Assembly (NCBI GenBank): GCA_963920765.1
Contig: OY987246.1
Location: 20,479,428-20,543,427, forward strand
Source of the DNA: Ulota crispa
Taxonomy: Eukaryota > Streptophyta > Bryopsida > Orthotrichales > Orthotrichaceae
Direction of reading: 5' to 3'
Length of the DNA stretch: 64,000 bases
Made by a program: the position numbers and the translations under genes. Each line of letters begins with the position of its first letter. The first letter of the stretch is position 1. Shown here one piece after another: positions 13,300 to 25,052 of this stretch. A model generated the notes under the pieces. The model made no database searches. It was given only the letters and a program-made list of their open reading frames with translations, and had not been told where the DNA came from.

Positions 13300-13573
13300 T
13301 ATTGACAGAATTGATATATGCACAACCGGGATTTGTCAAATGTACACCTAATGGGGAGGTTGGTAAATTTTATATATTTATCATAAACAAATTGAGCTTA
13401 GAAAGTTTGAATTCACATTTGGATATAGAGGCCTTGATTTAGAACCACAAAGGAAGATATAATTGAACAATGTCCAGTGGAAAAGCTTAAATTTTTTTTA
13501 AAAGAAGATTGAAATTAATAATTTTCCCCTTAGCTAAGCTTTTCCACTTGACATAGTTCAATTGTATCCTCCT

Positions 13574-14470
13574 TTAACCCCTAAACTACCAAGGCCATTT
13601 TTTGCCAAAAACCACTCAAAGCTGTCCCTCATGATGTGTTCATAATAAAATTCATTGAAATGCTGTTTTTGAAAATCCAACTTTAGGGTCTTGTAAAACG
13701 CTTGTGGAAAAGAATTAATGAAAATTTTGTGAAATTTGACCGTAAAGATTGAACGTTATGAGCATTAGGAGAGAAAGGTTTTTTTTTTTTTTTTTCTATT
13801 GTGCCCAAAAATTTCAAATGGCTTTGACCACCACTTGCTGATTTTTTTTTTGCACTACAGACCTTGAAGTTGTAATTTTATCTTATAGATAATCAAGTTA
13901 AATATATGTATACCAATTTTCAAGGCAATCAAAGACACGTAACACATCCTAAAAAATATTGCAACACCACTATGTGAATTTTTTTGCAAATACACTATGA
14001 CATTTTTGAGTGAAGTTTCCCACCACATGTTTTTATATGTGAAAAATCCAAATGGTCTGTTTGAAGGTAAACATGTACTTCAAATGTCAAAAAAAAAGTT
14101 AAAAAACTCAAAATCTCTAAAATATAGAAGCTTCCAAAGCCCAATCTGACCTCCTAATTGGAATGAAAGGGGCCAATGATAGAATAGTGGGGACCACTAG
14201 AGCAACAAGTAGCAACCCCTTGCTCACCACCCTTCAAAGTCAATATTTTCTCCCTTGCCCATGTTGCCCCTCAAACTGCTTTTGACCAAAAAATGCCCAT
14301 AACATGTGAACCATGTGACATAATCACATGATTTTTTGCATCCCACAAACCTTATACATTCTTACATTGTCATAAAAAGTTTCAAAAAATCATGTAAAAA
14401 ATTGAGGTCACATGAGCCTACCCAAAATCCCGAAAGTCCCCCAAAGGGACTTTGATCCTTTAGGGGTTAA
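13574..14470 (+). mobile_element. ~900-bp TTAA element, family B
   Basis: 897 bp; starts TTAACCCCTAAACTACC and ends GGATCCTTTAGGGGTTAA in sense (GATCCTTTAGGGGTTAA read directly). The conserved box reads AATCCAACTTTAGGGTCTTG at about 13675-13694. The interior differs from families A and E, but the layout is the same, with a GTCCC..GGGAC hairpin beside the right end. Confidence 0.83.
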
Positions 14471-14699
14471 GGTTCTAGAACAAATCAAGGTCTCTAAATC
14501 TAGATCTGAATTCAAAATTTCCAAATACAATGTGTTGAAGGTAAATATCTAAAATGTACTCCCCCCTCCCCAAGTGTACATATAACAAACCCTTGGTGTG
14601 CATATATCAATTCCCTAAAGCTATTGGATAACTCCAGCCAAAATTTCCAAAAACATCTAATTGTGGTATAAATTAGGCTGCAATATCTGGTGCATGCAC

Positions 14700-15200
14700 T
14701 AAAAAATGGCAGAATTTTTACCGATGGAGCTAAAAAAAAAAAGTCCCCGGATACTGCCCATTACCATCCTTTCTATAAGGGTAGAATTAAAGTATGGCGT
14801 GGTAGAGAAGATTGCTGGGAATAGGGGGGTTTGTCCACCGTGGACGTTGCTATCAGATAGTGTGCAAAAGAGGGAGGTTTGGGAAGCATTGTGCAGTCCT
14901 TCCTCTTCTGAAAAGCCTCCCAAATAAGACTTGCAACAAAAGGAATATAAACAAATGAAGCCACCCCATGTCAGTTGCCTCAGATCCGGGATTGCCATTG
15001 GATGGCCGAGGGGCAGCTGCAGTACCAATAATAGCCCTTGCAACGGAAGCCATTCCGTGCGAAACCGGGCAGCCCAGAATCAACGGGCAGGTCAAAGATT
15101 CCACTCCTCCGAAAAAGGGCAACATGATAATAAACACCTTCACAAAAATGATTGATGATGCTTCTACTCCGGGAGATTTTTTTTGGATTTTTTCGTAGGT
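14700..15200. other. GC-richer island with overlapping open frames, unidentified
   Basis: Frames of 70-120 codons are open on both strands. The minus frame 15203-14853 has two hydrophobic stretches (FVKVFIIMLPFFGG and LHLFIFLLLQVLFG) around a G/A/P-rich linker, as in small membrane proteins. I could not match it to a family. It may be an exon remnant or simply stop-poor repeat. Confidence 0.3.
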
Positions 15201-15732
15201 CAAGCAATATGTACGGATGTACCGTCCAATTCAAATGGATATAATCATCCATGTGTGCACATTCATCTATAATATCTACTAACATTAGTATTTTCCGTCC
15301 AAATTTTGACAAAATTTGGTGTTTCTTTGATGCTAAGGCCACTCATGCTAAAATAGCTGGTTTGGAACATGTGAAGAAGTAAATATATTTTGTGGGATAT
15401 TTGAGAGCAGCCATTTTGCTCAAGGTTTTATGCATTGTTGTACCAAAAATAACCTCTTCACCATTCAAAAGCAAGAGGTTGGATATCATTGTTTGTGAAA
15501 ATTAAAAATTGCTAGTCTGAAACAAATCAAAAAGTTGAGAGTGAAAATTCAAAGAATTTACTTTTACAAAAAGAAGTAAATGCCACTACTTGTTTTTTTG
15601 CAGAGCACTGGTTTATTTTGGTGTGACTTGACCTTGAGAGATATGGTGATTTGCCCATTTATTCACCCAAATTTTCTTTAGTGTTGAGGTAGCCAATGTC
15701 AAAATGGAAGTAAGATTGGAGAAATTTTTGCC

Positions 15733-16064
15733 TAAGGTAGGAGGCTCTAATTCGGACCATGCTCTAAAATGGACCACCTCCTCAAATGTACTTTCCTTGT
15801 ACATGTTGTTTTTCATAGCCCTTCAACAATTTACAAGTACTGTACTTTTGAAGAGGTGGTCCATTTTAGAGCCCTACAACCTTTTGCCTTCAAAATTTCA
15901 TAACTAATATCCTAAAACTCCAAAAAAAAATGAAACAACTTGGGTTAGATGTCAATTCCTCTTATCTTTCAAGGAAAATTTACTAAAAAATATTTCAAAA
16001 AGTTTCACCTCCTCAAAATTCAGTTTCAGCCCTTAGATGGTCCATTTATGAGCCTCCTACCTTA
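15733..16064. mobile_element. GGTAGGAGGCTC MITE copy 2 (inverted)
   Basis: TAAGGTAGGAGGCTCTAA to ATGAGCCTCCTACCTTA, 332 bp, interior reversed relative to copy 1. The TTAG-flanked element begins in its last bases. Confidence 0.82.
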
Positions 16065-16446
16065 GCCCTTAAAAGACCGCTGGGTGGCCGTAGCTTGCCC
16101 ACAATGTAGGTTCAACAATATAAATACTATAACTTCAATAGTGTTTTGGTTGATGGGCACAAATAGTATTGCTTCTAAAAGTTTCAAAAGTCAATAGTGT
16201 ATGTCGACCTCATGAAAATTATTATAAGGGCAGCTTGAGACCCAACATCGTGATTTTGAATTTTCTCACAGTTTGGGTTACCTAAAAATATGAGTATATT
16301 TGATAAGATTGTTATTTGCCTGATCATGTATTTACGGTCACTTTGGGAAAAAAAAAAACAGATGAAAAACAACTTTTTTCTATGGTACAGGTTATTTTTT
16401 CAGGGGCAGAGGATGAAAAACGTCCTCTTGGGCGTTTAGGGGTTAG
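16062..16446 (-). mobile_element. 385-bp element C copy 1, flanked by TTAG
   Basis: Reverse complement of the element at 22730-23116 over its whole length, but flanked by TTAG on both sides instead of TTAA. Its left end abuts the last bases of the 15733-16064 element. Ends are CCCTTAAAAGACCG and, inverted, CCCCTAAACGCCC. Confidence 0.8.
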
Positions 16447-16712
16447 AAAGAGTTCCCTGCTTCTTCTTCTTCACTCCGCTTCACCCATACTCCTTCACCG
16501 CCCTTCGCTTTTTGCGCATCAAAAAAGATCATGAAATTCCTGAATTTCCTGCGACTCAGAAGCATCACTTGATCGGATATTCTGCAGTACACATTCCAGT
16601 CACGGAAATCGTACCTATCATAGAAAAAGGAGCATTTTCAAAGTATCTCCATTCCTCTTACTGCATTTTGTCTCAATTTCCAATCTTGTAAGGGCCACAG
16701 TCCGGGGAGGTT

Positions 16713-16949
16713 TTAACCCCCGAGCGGCCGGAGTTGTTTTAGGGTTTAGGAGAAAATGGGGGTTTAATGACTATTACAACTTGGAAAATTACATTCAAAA
16801 AAAGTGATTGTAGGATTTGAGAAAGGACTATCTTTTTTGCTGATGGGGACCAACCACGACTTTTTTTACAGTACGGATTGAGAGAAAAAGTGAGATAAAC
16901 TTGGGATCCCCAACGACAGGATCCCATCGCTGGGGTGTTTAGGGGTTAA
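16713..16949. mobile_element. 237-bp TTAA element D
   Basis: Starts TTAACCCCCGAGCGGCCGG and ends GGGGTGTTTAGGGGTTAA. Short, single copy in the window, same end type as the larger elements. Confidence 0.7.
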
Positions 16950-16957
16950 AAAAACTA

Positions 16958-17256
16958 CAGCCAATAGTACATTTAGGTTGCCTCATACAAATTTATTGAC
17001 ATTTCACTTTTTTTTAATATTTTTCCAAGATTACAGTAACTTTTGTTAATAACTATTGTGATAAACAATGGAGGAAGCAAGCAAAGATTGCCAAGTGTAG
17101 CAACAAGCACCAAAGTTAAGGAGCACGAAAGTTGGAACTTCAAACAAAACTAAGTATTCTTGTAGAATAAAGAGAGTTGGATGCCCTTCTGGGTGGCCAA
17201 GAGTGAGTTATGAGGTAACTTTGACAAGGTAAGGCAAACTAATGCACTATTTGGTG
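16958..17256. mobile_element. TA-flanked MITE family F copy 2
   Basis: TACAGCCAATAGTACATTTA at the left and GCACTATTTGGTGTA at the right; about 299 bp, same interior as 24738-25050. It begins 9 bp after element D. Confidence 0.78.
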
Positions 17257-17837
17257 TAGTTACATTTCTTACTCTTCACTAGTCCACTAGGTTTTTTTTT
17301 TTAATTGGTCATAGCCTAGACATTGATTTTTTGGTAAGCCAATAACCTTTAATTAAAATTTCGTAAACTCAGGGAATTAAGTTGGTTGAAATCCAAATTT
17401 TTGTGTATTATATTAGATTTCTTTCTTCTTAGTGACATTGCAAAAAGATCAATCTTTTGCTTACCGTGTGCATGGCATAGCAAAACAAGGATATGCTTAA
17501 GGCAACAACAACCTAATAGCCAAGTTATCTCCAAGCCCCAACCAATGCAAACTTCTTTATACCTTAAAAGGATTTATTCTTGACTTCTATTGCTTGAACA
17601 ACCTTGGTTGGACTTGAATCTGGGTTAAGTCCCACCATATTGGGATCAAAGATTTTCCCTTCAAAAAATGTTTGAATTATAAATTGGAAGTCCACACTTT
17701 TTTAGAGTCTAGTTAGTACATGAATCAAGAGTTTAGACTTGGACTTCCGGATTTAGGATTTAGACTTGAACACCATGTGTCCTCCAAGACTTGGTGCACC
17801 ACGTGCACCTCTTATACCATCAACCATCATCCATTCA

Positions 17838-17905
17838 CCCAGTCACCAACTCAATTACTCACCCAATCACCAACTCAATTACTCACCCACTCACCCATCT
17901 ACCCA
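17838..17905. repeat. CAACTCAATTACTCACCCA tandem repeat
   Basis: About 2.5 units of a 24-bp repeat followed by CCCACTCACCCATCTACCC-type sequence. Confidence 0.75.
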
Positions 17906-18057
17906 CCTCACCCATATTTCTTATTTTTTTAAATTTTTGAACTTTAGCATTAGGTAACTGCTTGCAAAAGTAAGGTGAATTTTGAGTTTGGCAAGATTTT
18001 GATAGAATCTACCCTCATTTTGACATTTGGGAGGCATGACAATGTTCTTTTCACATG

Positions 18058-18985
18058 TTAACCCCTAAAGGACCATGGCCTTTATTTTGTCAAAAGACAC
18101 TCAAAATTGCCACCTCTACGGCAAAGAGTAAAAAAGTTTGAAAATCAAGCATTTTGCATATTTGACCGTAGGGTCTTGTGCTAGACTATTATAAGAATGT
18201 GTCATACAAAACTCAAGAACTTTGACTCCACAGATTCGAAGATATTTGCATTTAAAAAGTAAAAAACAACTTTTTTTGCACCTTGCTTGATTAGATTATT
18301 TAACTTTGAACATTTTTAACCTAAAATTTTTGCACCATAGAGTTTGGAATTCTATTTTTGCATGGTGGGAAGTTGAGTTGGGAATCTTGGGAAAAATTTT
18401 CAAAAAAGAATACTTAATTTTCATTCCTTAAAAAAACATTAGATAGAGGAAGGTATGAGATTGAAGAAAAACTTAAGTTGCTAATAACCATGCAATGGAA
18501 TTGAAACACAATAATCCCAACAGTGAGATTGTTCTAGAAAGCAAACTTCACCCTCTCCAACAATTTTTTTTGAAAAAATGTTAAATCTGCATTCAAAAGT
18601 GAAGTTTATAAGTTATTTTTTCATGAAGATGCTTGAGTTGCCCGAAAAACAAGATTGTTCATAATTTTCTCATAACTAGTCCAAATGGAATGAATCAAAG
18701 CTCCAAAAGTAGATAAAGATACAATCTATGAGAAAAAAAATTTAATTTTTTTTTCAAGTTTTTATAAGAATTTTTTTGCTGCCCCTAGTCCCCAAATTTG
18801 TGCTTATTTGGGCATAACTTTTGCTCCCTGGCATGAATTGGAATATAAATTATATTCCCCAAAAGCTAATGTGTTTTTCTATCTTCAAAAAAAAATTCAA
18901 AAAATTAGGACAAAAATTGAGGCCGTAGGTACCTGCCCAAAATCTCATTTGTCCCTCGAAGGGACAATGGTCCTTTAGGGGTTAA
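18058..18985 (+). mobile_element. ~930-bp TTAA element, family E copy 1
   Basis: 928 bp; ends TTAACCCCTAAAGGACCAT and, inverted, the same through GGACCATTG. The box TTTGACCGTAGGGTCTTGTG is about 103 bp in; hairpin GTCCCTCGAAGGGAC at the right. Near-identical sister at 40971-41901. Confidence 0.87.
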
Positions 18986-20469
18986 AAAACATTTAATTTT
19001 TGTTTAGAAGGTCATAAAATTGCCTTATCATGGAAAAGTTCATAGGTTGGTTTTGCACAATTTCAAACTTCATTTGGCTCATTTCCTCATCTACAAGTGC
19101 AAGTTTGGCTAAATTTCTTGAAGATGAAATTGTAACTTATCTAATTTCCTAAAACCATGTTTTTATGGTCAAAAGCAAATATGCAAACTTTCATTTTATT
19201 TTGGCAACTCTCAAAAAAATTGGCTAGCCTGACATAACTAAAAGTTGGTTCTCTCCAAACATAGGTAAGGGCAGACTTCCATGGATTAGCAAAGATGTGA
19301 GGGGATTATGGGAGTTGGTAAAGTTTTAAGGTGGGTAGCTCAAATTGCAATCACTCTCTTGAAAAGCGTCCCATATGTAGCTCAAGAATGGATATGAAGT
19401 GGTTCTTGAATGGATCCTCAGTTTAGTCATAGAAGAAAAAGTGTACTTTATTGCAATAGTCAATCATACTCCTTGGTTTCACCTCATCTCTTTACAAGTT
19501 GCATGAGAATTGTTTATAGAAGCCTTAGAATCACAAATAGGTGACTTCTACATAAAAATTCCAAAATTCATCAACAATTCAATCATGCTTTAAAAAATAT
19601 GGAAAAAAGTGTGTTACATTTGACATACATTTTTCTTTGTCCAAAAGTTGGACAATAATCTTTTTGTCTCAAAGTGCCCATGCAAAGGTAGGTCAGCCCT
19701 TGTAGTTTCACTTTTCAATTGCCTACCTTATTTCTACATTGTGGAACATAAAGTTTTGCACATTATTTCCATGTGAGTTAGGAGAAATGGGTGATTGCAA
19801 GAATGACATGTACTACATTCTGTCCCCCTCACCTTGTGCGGCTTGTTTTTTGCTTGTAACTTTTGCAAAAGAAGTCATATTGACTTGTCCTTTTAGGGTA
19901 ATGTGAACATGCAAGTTATTAACGTTCAATGATTTTTTGGTGTTTTTTGAAACTATTTTGTTATTTTTAAGCAGCCCCCAAATAGGTGTCTACCTTGACC
20001 ATTTTCGGGGGTTTTTAGTACTATTTTGGGTTCAACAAAGCTTTTCTAGGGCTATAAATCAAGGATGTTGTTTATGGAGCATGCTTACATGCATTTGTAG
20101 AAGGGTTTTGCAAAATTATAAATTCCATGGCATTTACATTGTCTCAAAGTGGATATCTTATCTCTCTTCATTGGCAAAATACAAAGAAATTCCTCAGCAA
20201 AGCAATTGTACCATGTGAATGTGTTTAATGGGTTCTCAAATGGTCATTTTTATTTTATTTTTTTGAATTATTTTACTATTTTCTAAAAAGCAAGAGAGAA
20301 ATTGGCTTTTTGTTGGTGATTTTGTTTTGTGCATAACTTTTAGAATAAAACATTTCTAAGTTTGAATTTTCACGAGTATGCTATTTTAAGTGCTTTACAA
20401 ATTGTCCATTTTTTATTTTTTTATTTTTTTAAATTCAAAAACTCATAGTACTACATAGTACTACCAATT
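18986..20469. other. AT-rich intergenic stretch
   Basis: No recognisable gene or element ends; short frames at 19937-20218 are T-rich and without domain character. Confidence 0.5.
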
Positions 20470-21310
20470 TTAAGGATGTTTGAGACAAAACTGACAGGTC
20501 ATTCTTGCAACTACCCAAATCAAGTGAAAGAGTACATAGGATCGTGTTGTTGTCAAAGAGATCTGAAATGGGTTAAAACTCGTAGTGTGCTGCCACCAAT
20601 TCCTAAAAGTAAAGCTCATATTCAGGTTAGATGCATGATTCATAGCTTGAAAGATCTCAATAATACCTTTCCAAAAGGTACATCGCACACACTCATTTGG
20701 AACAAAGTTGTGGATTTTAGTGCATGTTTTAAACATGTCCTAAACGACCGGTGATCATCTATGACAAGTCAAGTGAAAAGCCATACTTCTATGCATTGAA
20801 AGTTGTTGCTTGTTTGTTCATTTGTGAGGTATACCAAATTTGGGCTCGCATGGTAATCAGGTTTTGTTTGAAAACAAACTTTTCAATAAATTTTGCGCAC
20901 TTTTATGAAAACAAGGGATGCGCATTATGTGTTGTTGATATTATTGGTTCGGGATAGTTGTTGTTACCGTTGTGAAATAAAGTTGCCTCAATCACACCAT
21001 TTCTCCAGCAGCCCCGAGGTGAAATACCGCTTCTCGTCAAAGCAAGTTGGGAGGGAGATCCTGGTTTATTCACCAATACGAACATCGGTAGGAATTTGCG
21101 CAGTTTAATAATAACAGGAGCAGCTAAACCCTCACCCAAAAGAGCCTAACCTGACCGCGTGGAGATGGGTTGTGGATATTCCGCACTTGTGATAATAGCG
21201 AAAAATATCCTGCAGCCCTTTCCAAGGAGCAGGGGATTCCACACTTTCACACTTCCACTCCGGCAAGCACCGAGTGAACCAATGTACGGGGAGTACCTGC
21301 ATTTAGTTGC
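20470..21310. other. Unidentified segment with a GC-richer patch at 20930-21300
   Basis: Frames of 70-90 codons overlap on both strands (for example minus 21139-20903). No motif is recognisable. A MITE-end-like AAACATGTCCTAAAC lies at 20729. Confidence 0.4.
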
Positions 21311-21477
21311 AAGCTAGTCGGTTGATTTTGAGAATCATTAAATTGAATTCAAAAATTTAGGAGAACAATCGACCATATAAGAGGAAAAAAGAGAGAATAT
21401 TCTTTATTTTCATAAGTTTAATTGGGAGTATATTCTAGACAATCAATTGGCCCAAGAGAATGTAGAATATTGGTCGG

Positions 21478-22371
21478 TTAACCCCTAAAATTCTTTTGTG
21501 TTTACAGGCCCAAAACTGCTTCAAAATACTAGTCCCCAAACCTGGGTCAAAATCTTCATTGAAACTTACTTTTTCACAAATCCAACTGTAGGATCCTTTG
21601 GTTGACTTGCACAAGTACATTGTTCCAAAATTTCAGATTGAATATCCCCACCAATTGCAAGATCGATGTGCTTAAACTTCAAAATGTAGGTTTTTCTAGT
21701 CCTTTCAAAAGGTGAAGTTTTGATTTTCAAACTTTTTAGAAAAAAAACACATATGTTGTATTTCTTGTGAAATTTTTGCAATAAGTCGGAAAATGGGTTG
21801 AAAGCATATATATAAAAAAATTAACCAAAAAAAATTTTGGATTCATTTTTACAAAAATTGTAAAGTAAAAGGTATTGATGAATGAAAGATATAACTAATA
21901 TGCTAATTAGTTTTGGAAGAATTTGAAAATTGTTAATCCCAATGGTGAGAATGCTCTAACAGACAATTAGTAACTTTATTTTTCATTTTCATTTATAATT
22001 TTTCAAAATTGAGAGTAAAAGATAACTTTATATGTTTTTTCTACCCTCTTCCTACCTTCATTGCCCGCAAAAAAAAAAAACTCTTAACTCTTACTTCCTT
22101 ATTTGGAATTGAGTGATTTAATTTTTTTTGAGTAGGTATCAATCTATGCAATTCTATAAAAAAAATTTAAAAAAAATTAGAATATATTTTTTGTTGCCCG
22201 GTTTGACATTGAAATTGAAAATCCTTCATGAAATAAAGCTTCACATGTAGATTATGATGAGTAGCATCCATCCTAAAAATTTCATGAAAAAGTTCCAAAT
22301 TATGAAGTCAATAGAGCCTACCTGAGTTCCCATAAAGCCTAAAGTGGGTTCCTTGGGCCTTTAGGGGTTAA
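21478..22371 (+). mobile_element. ~894-bp TTAA element, family M
   Basis: Starts TTAACCCCTAAAATTC and ends GGGCCTTTAGGGGTTAA; the box CAAATCCAACTGTAGGATCC is about 100 bp in. The interior is distinct from A, B and E. Confidence 0.83.
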
Positions 22372-22729
22372 ACTAACAAAATTCCCTAGATTATGGAGTG
22401 AATCATTGGAGCAGCCAAAGTCAAGGCTAGTTTCTATTAGGGGTTTGGACCTCCAGCTCTGCAAAAGCTGAATAACATTCCAGGACCTTCTGGACCCTAG
22501 ATCGCAGCTTGCTTTCAAAAATGTATGTCTCGTCAAGAATTCAAAGTTTTTACATTTCTATGCCCATGGTCAACCTGGATAGGCTTCCACTTCCAGTTAC
22601 CAATGAAAACTGGCTCTCAAAGGGATGGGCAAAGGACCCCTACAACCTTACTAAGGTTAGATGGTGTATCGTCATGTAGGCCCAGGGTAGGAAGTTCTAG
22701 CTTTTGGACTGGTCAAAAAACGTGAGAAT
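22372..22729. other. Repeat-like segment shared in part with 42960-43250 and 23220-23300
   Basis: AGGCCCAGGGTAGGAAGTTC..AGCTTTTGGACTGG resembles GGGCCAGGGTAGAAAATTCC..AGCTTTTT at 42990-43020, and CACCATACAGCACGTCATCTAA (23268) resembles CCACCATACGACATGCCATCTAA (43230). It looks like a worn element, not a gene. Confidence 0.4.
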
Positions 22730-23116
22730 TTAACCCCTAAACGCCCATGAAGACGATTTTTGTCCTTTGGCCTTGAATAAACAATATGAACTACAGAAAA
22801 AGTTGTTTTTCATTTCTTTTTTTTCCAAAGTGATCGTAAACACATGATCCATCATAGAAGGCAAACAACAATCTTATCGAATACACTCATATTTTTAGGT
22901 AACCCAAATTGTGAGAAAATTCAAAATCATGGTGTTGGGTCCCAAGTTGCCCTTATTGCAATTTTTATGAGGTCGGCATGCACTATTGACTTTTGAAACT
23001 TTTAAAAACAATACTATTGGTGCCCATAAACCAAAACATTGTCGAAATTACAACATAAATATTGTTGAAGCTACAGTGGGCAAGCCACATCGACCCAACG
23101 ATCCATTAAGGGTTAA
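22730..23116 (+). mobile_element. 387-bp TTAA element C copy 2
   Basis: TTAA both sides; starts TTAACCCCTAAACGCCC, ends CCATTAAGGGTTAA. The inverted copy at 16062-16446 confirms both boundaries. Confidence 0.83.
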
Positions 23117-24190
23117 ATGTTTATCAACAAGAGAGTTTTAATTTGAGAATTTTAAATTCAGGTTTGAATTCAAAAACTTTGATTGAGTTTGAAGCTGAAA
23201 AGAGGGGACAAATTATTACTCTTACCTTGATTTGTAAAAACACTGAGATTCTGTTACCCTGGTCCCACCATACAGCACGTCATCTAACCCCAACCTAAAA
23301 CCCTGTTGCGGAGAATCGTTTTGAGTTTCTCATCGGTTGAGCAACACGCACCTAACCTAAAGCACGCAGGTAATGAAACTTTGGGAGAACCAACACGTGT
23401 GCACGTTCATCCATCAACCCAGCTAAAATTAAAATCGTTACATCCAAAATTAGCACATTTCCATCCAAGTTTGGCATTCTCCGTCCAGATTCCGGCACAT
23501 CTGATCTTCCATTGCAAACGGTTAGACGATTTCATCCATTTCTTCACCCGGCTAGTATCAAAAGTGGAGTAGAATTGTGGCGAAAAAACGCCCAAAAAAG
23601 TTCCCTGCCCCCTTCCCACCTGATGGCCACTGGTGGTGCAAGTTGCAGTAATGCAGGCGTCGAGTTCAGACTGGAGCTCGCCGGGAAATATAGGGGGATC
23701 TAGGGGAATCTAGGGGAATCTAAGGGAATCTAGAGGAATCTAGGGGGTTGCTTGGGAATCTAGAGGAATCTAATGACCCCCGCTCCCTGCGCTGTGGGCA
23801 AGAGGGCCGACGAATCTCCGCCCACTTGCCTAAACCCCCCACCGTGTGCTTTCTCTGTCTCTCTCTCTTTCTACGGCCAGCGGTTTAGGAGGTTGGCATC
23901 TGGAATCTAGTTACGCTGCAGATTACAGCCACCAGTCCACCATTCGATCCTCCCAGCAATCCAGCATGGACTTCTCGTTCCGCATGCACGTGCGACCATA
24001 TGGGCTTTGCCAAAGTGTTGCACCAAAAAGTGACCGAGAAGAAACAACTTTCACCTGTTACTGTGGATTGGCGTAACTTGAAAAGGTTATTTGGCACTGG
24101 ACCACACAGGGAGGAATCAGGGTGTTTTATTTGTTTTTCTCAAGGTAGACAAACTCGCACGCAGGGTTTTATTTTTGTTTTTGTCAGGGT
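23117..24190. other. Mixed GC-rich segment, no gene recognised
   Basis: Holds a CATCCA-type repeat unit (about 23400-23570), the 10-bp minisatellite and a TCTCTCTCTCTTTC tract at 23854. Frames of 60-90 codons occur on both strands without conserved character. Confidence 0.45.
23693..23772. repeat. 10-bp minisatellite (GGGAATCTAG)
   Basis: About eight units, slightly variable, in a locally GC-rich stretch. Confidence 0.88.
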
Positions 24191-24737
24191 AGAGCAAACC
24201 GCACCCCAGATTGCAGGCAAATAAGGAAATTTTGGCTAAAATTGGAACTAACGAATGGTCTACAGAAGTTCATACAAAAATTGCAAATATAAGCTACTTT
24301 CATCCAAAATATGGCAAACTGGGATTCAGTCCAGGCAAGATCTGACAATTTCATCCATTTATTCACCCAGTTTTCTTAGTGTACTAGTTGCCTATGGACT
24401 TTTGAGGTAAGACTTAGGCAAAAATTCACCAACAAAATAAACCTTGCTTGCACCCCAGAACACACTCAAATAAGGACTTTTTGCCTGAAATTGGAATGAA
24501 TGAATTGCACACATTCATCCAATAGTGTTACTAATATAAGTTACTTTCATCCAAAATCTGGCAAACATGGTGCTTGAGTAAGGAGGAATGTGGTGATTTT
24601 ATCCACTTTTTCCCACAAATTTTTTGTGTTGTGGTAGCAAGAGGCAATCTGAGGTAAGAATTAGGCAAAAATTTGCTAGAAAAAAGAACCCTAGGACAAA
24701 GGCTTTGGATTGAAAAATGTCTGAAGTTTGATTGGTA

Positions 24738-25050
24738 CACTAAATAGTGCATATAGGTTGCCCTATACTAATTTCTAGATATTTCACCATATTTAAATAT
24801 TTAACAAGACTACAATAATTTTTGTCAATAATTAATTTGATAAACAACGGAGAAAGCGAGTAAAGGTTGGGTGCAGCAATAAGCACCAAAGCCAGGGGGC
24901 AAGGAAGTTGGAACTTTACACAAAACTAGGAAACATCATAGCAAGATGAGAGTTGTATGCCCCTCTAGGTGGCCAAGGGTGAGTCATGAGGTAACCTTGC
25001 CAAGGTAAGGCAACTTGAATGTTAGGATAACCTAAATGCACTATTTGGTG
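24738..25050. mobile_element. TA-flanked MITE family F copy 1
   Basis: Inverted ends CACTAAATAGTGCATATAGG / CACCAAATAGTGCATTTAGG, TA on both sides, 313 bp. Internal GGTGGCCAAGGGTGAGTCA is shared with the other F copies. Confidence 0.82.
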
Positions 25051-25052
25051 TA

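Noticed and set aside
14699..14790. Weak resemblance of a minus-frame segment (GLFFFSSIGKN) to a small photosystem I subunit
   Set aside because: Only about ten residues agree, the reading frame around it does not fit, and no second segment was found.
17820..17910. CRISPR-like short repeats
   Set aside because: Eukaryotic simple tandem repeat without spacers; no cas-like genes.
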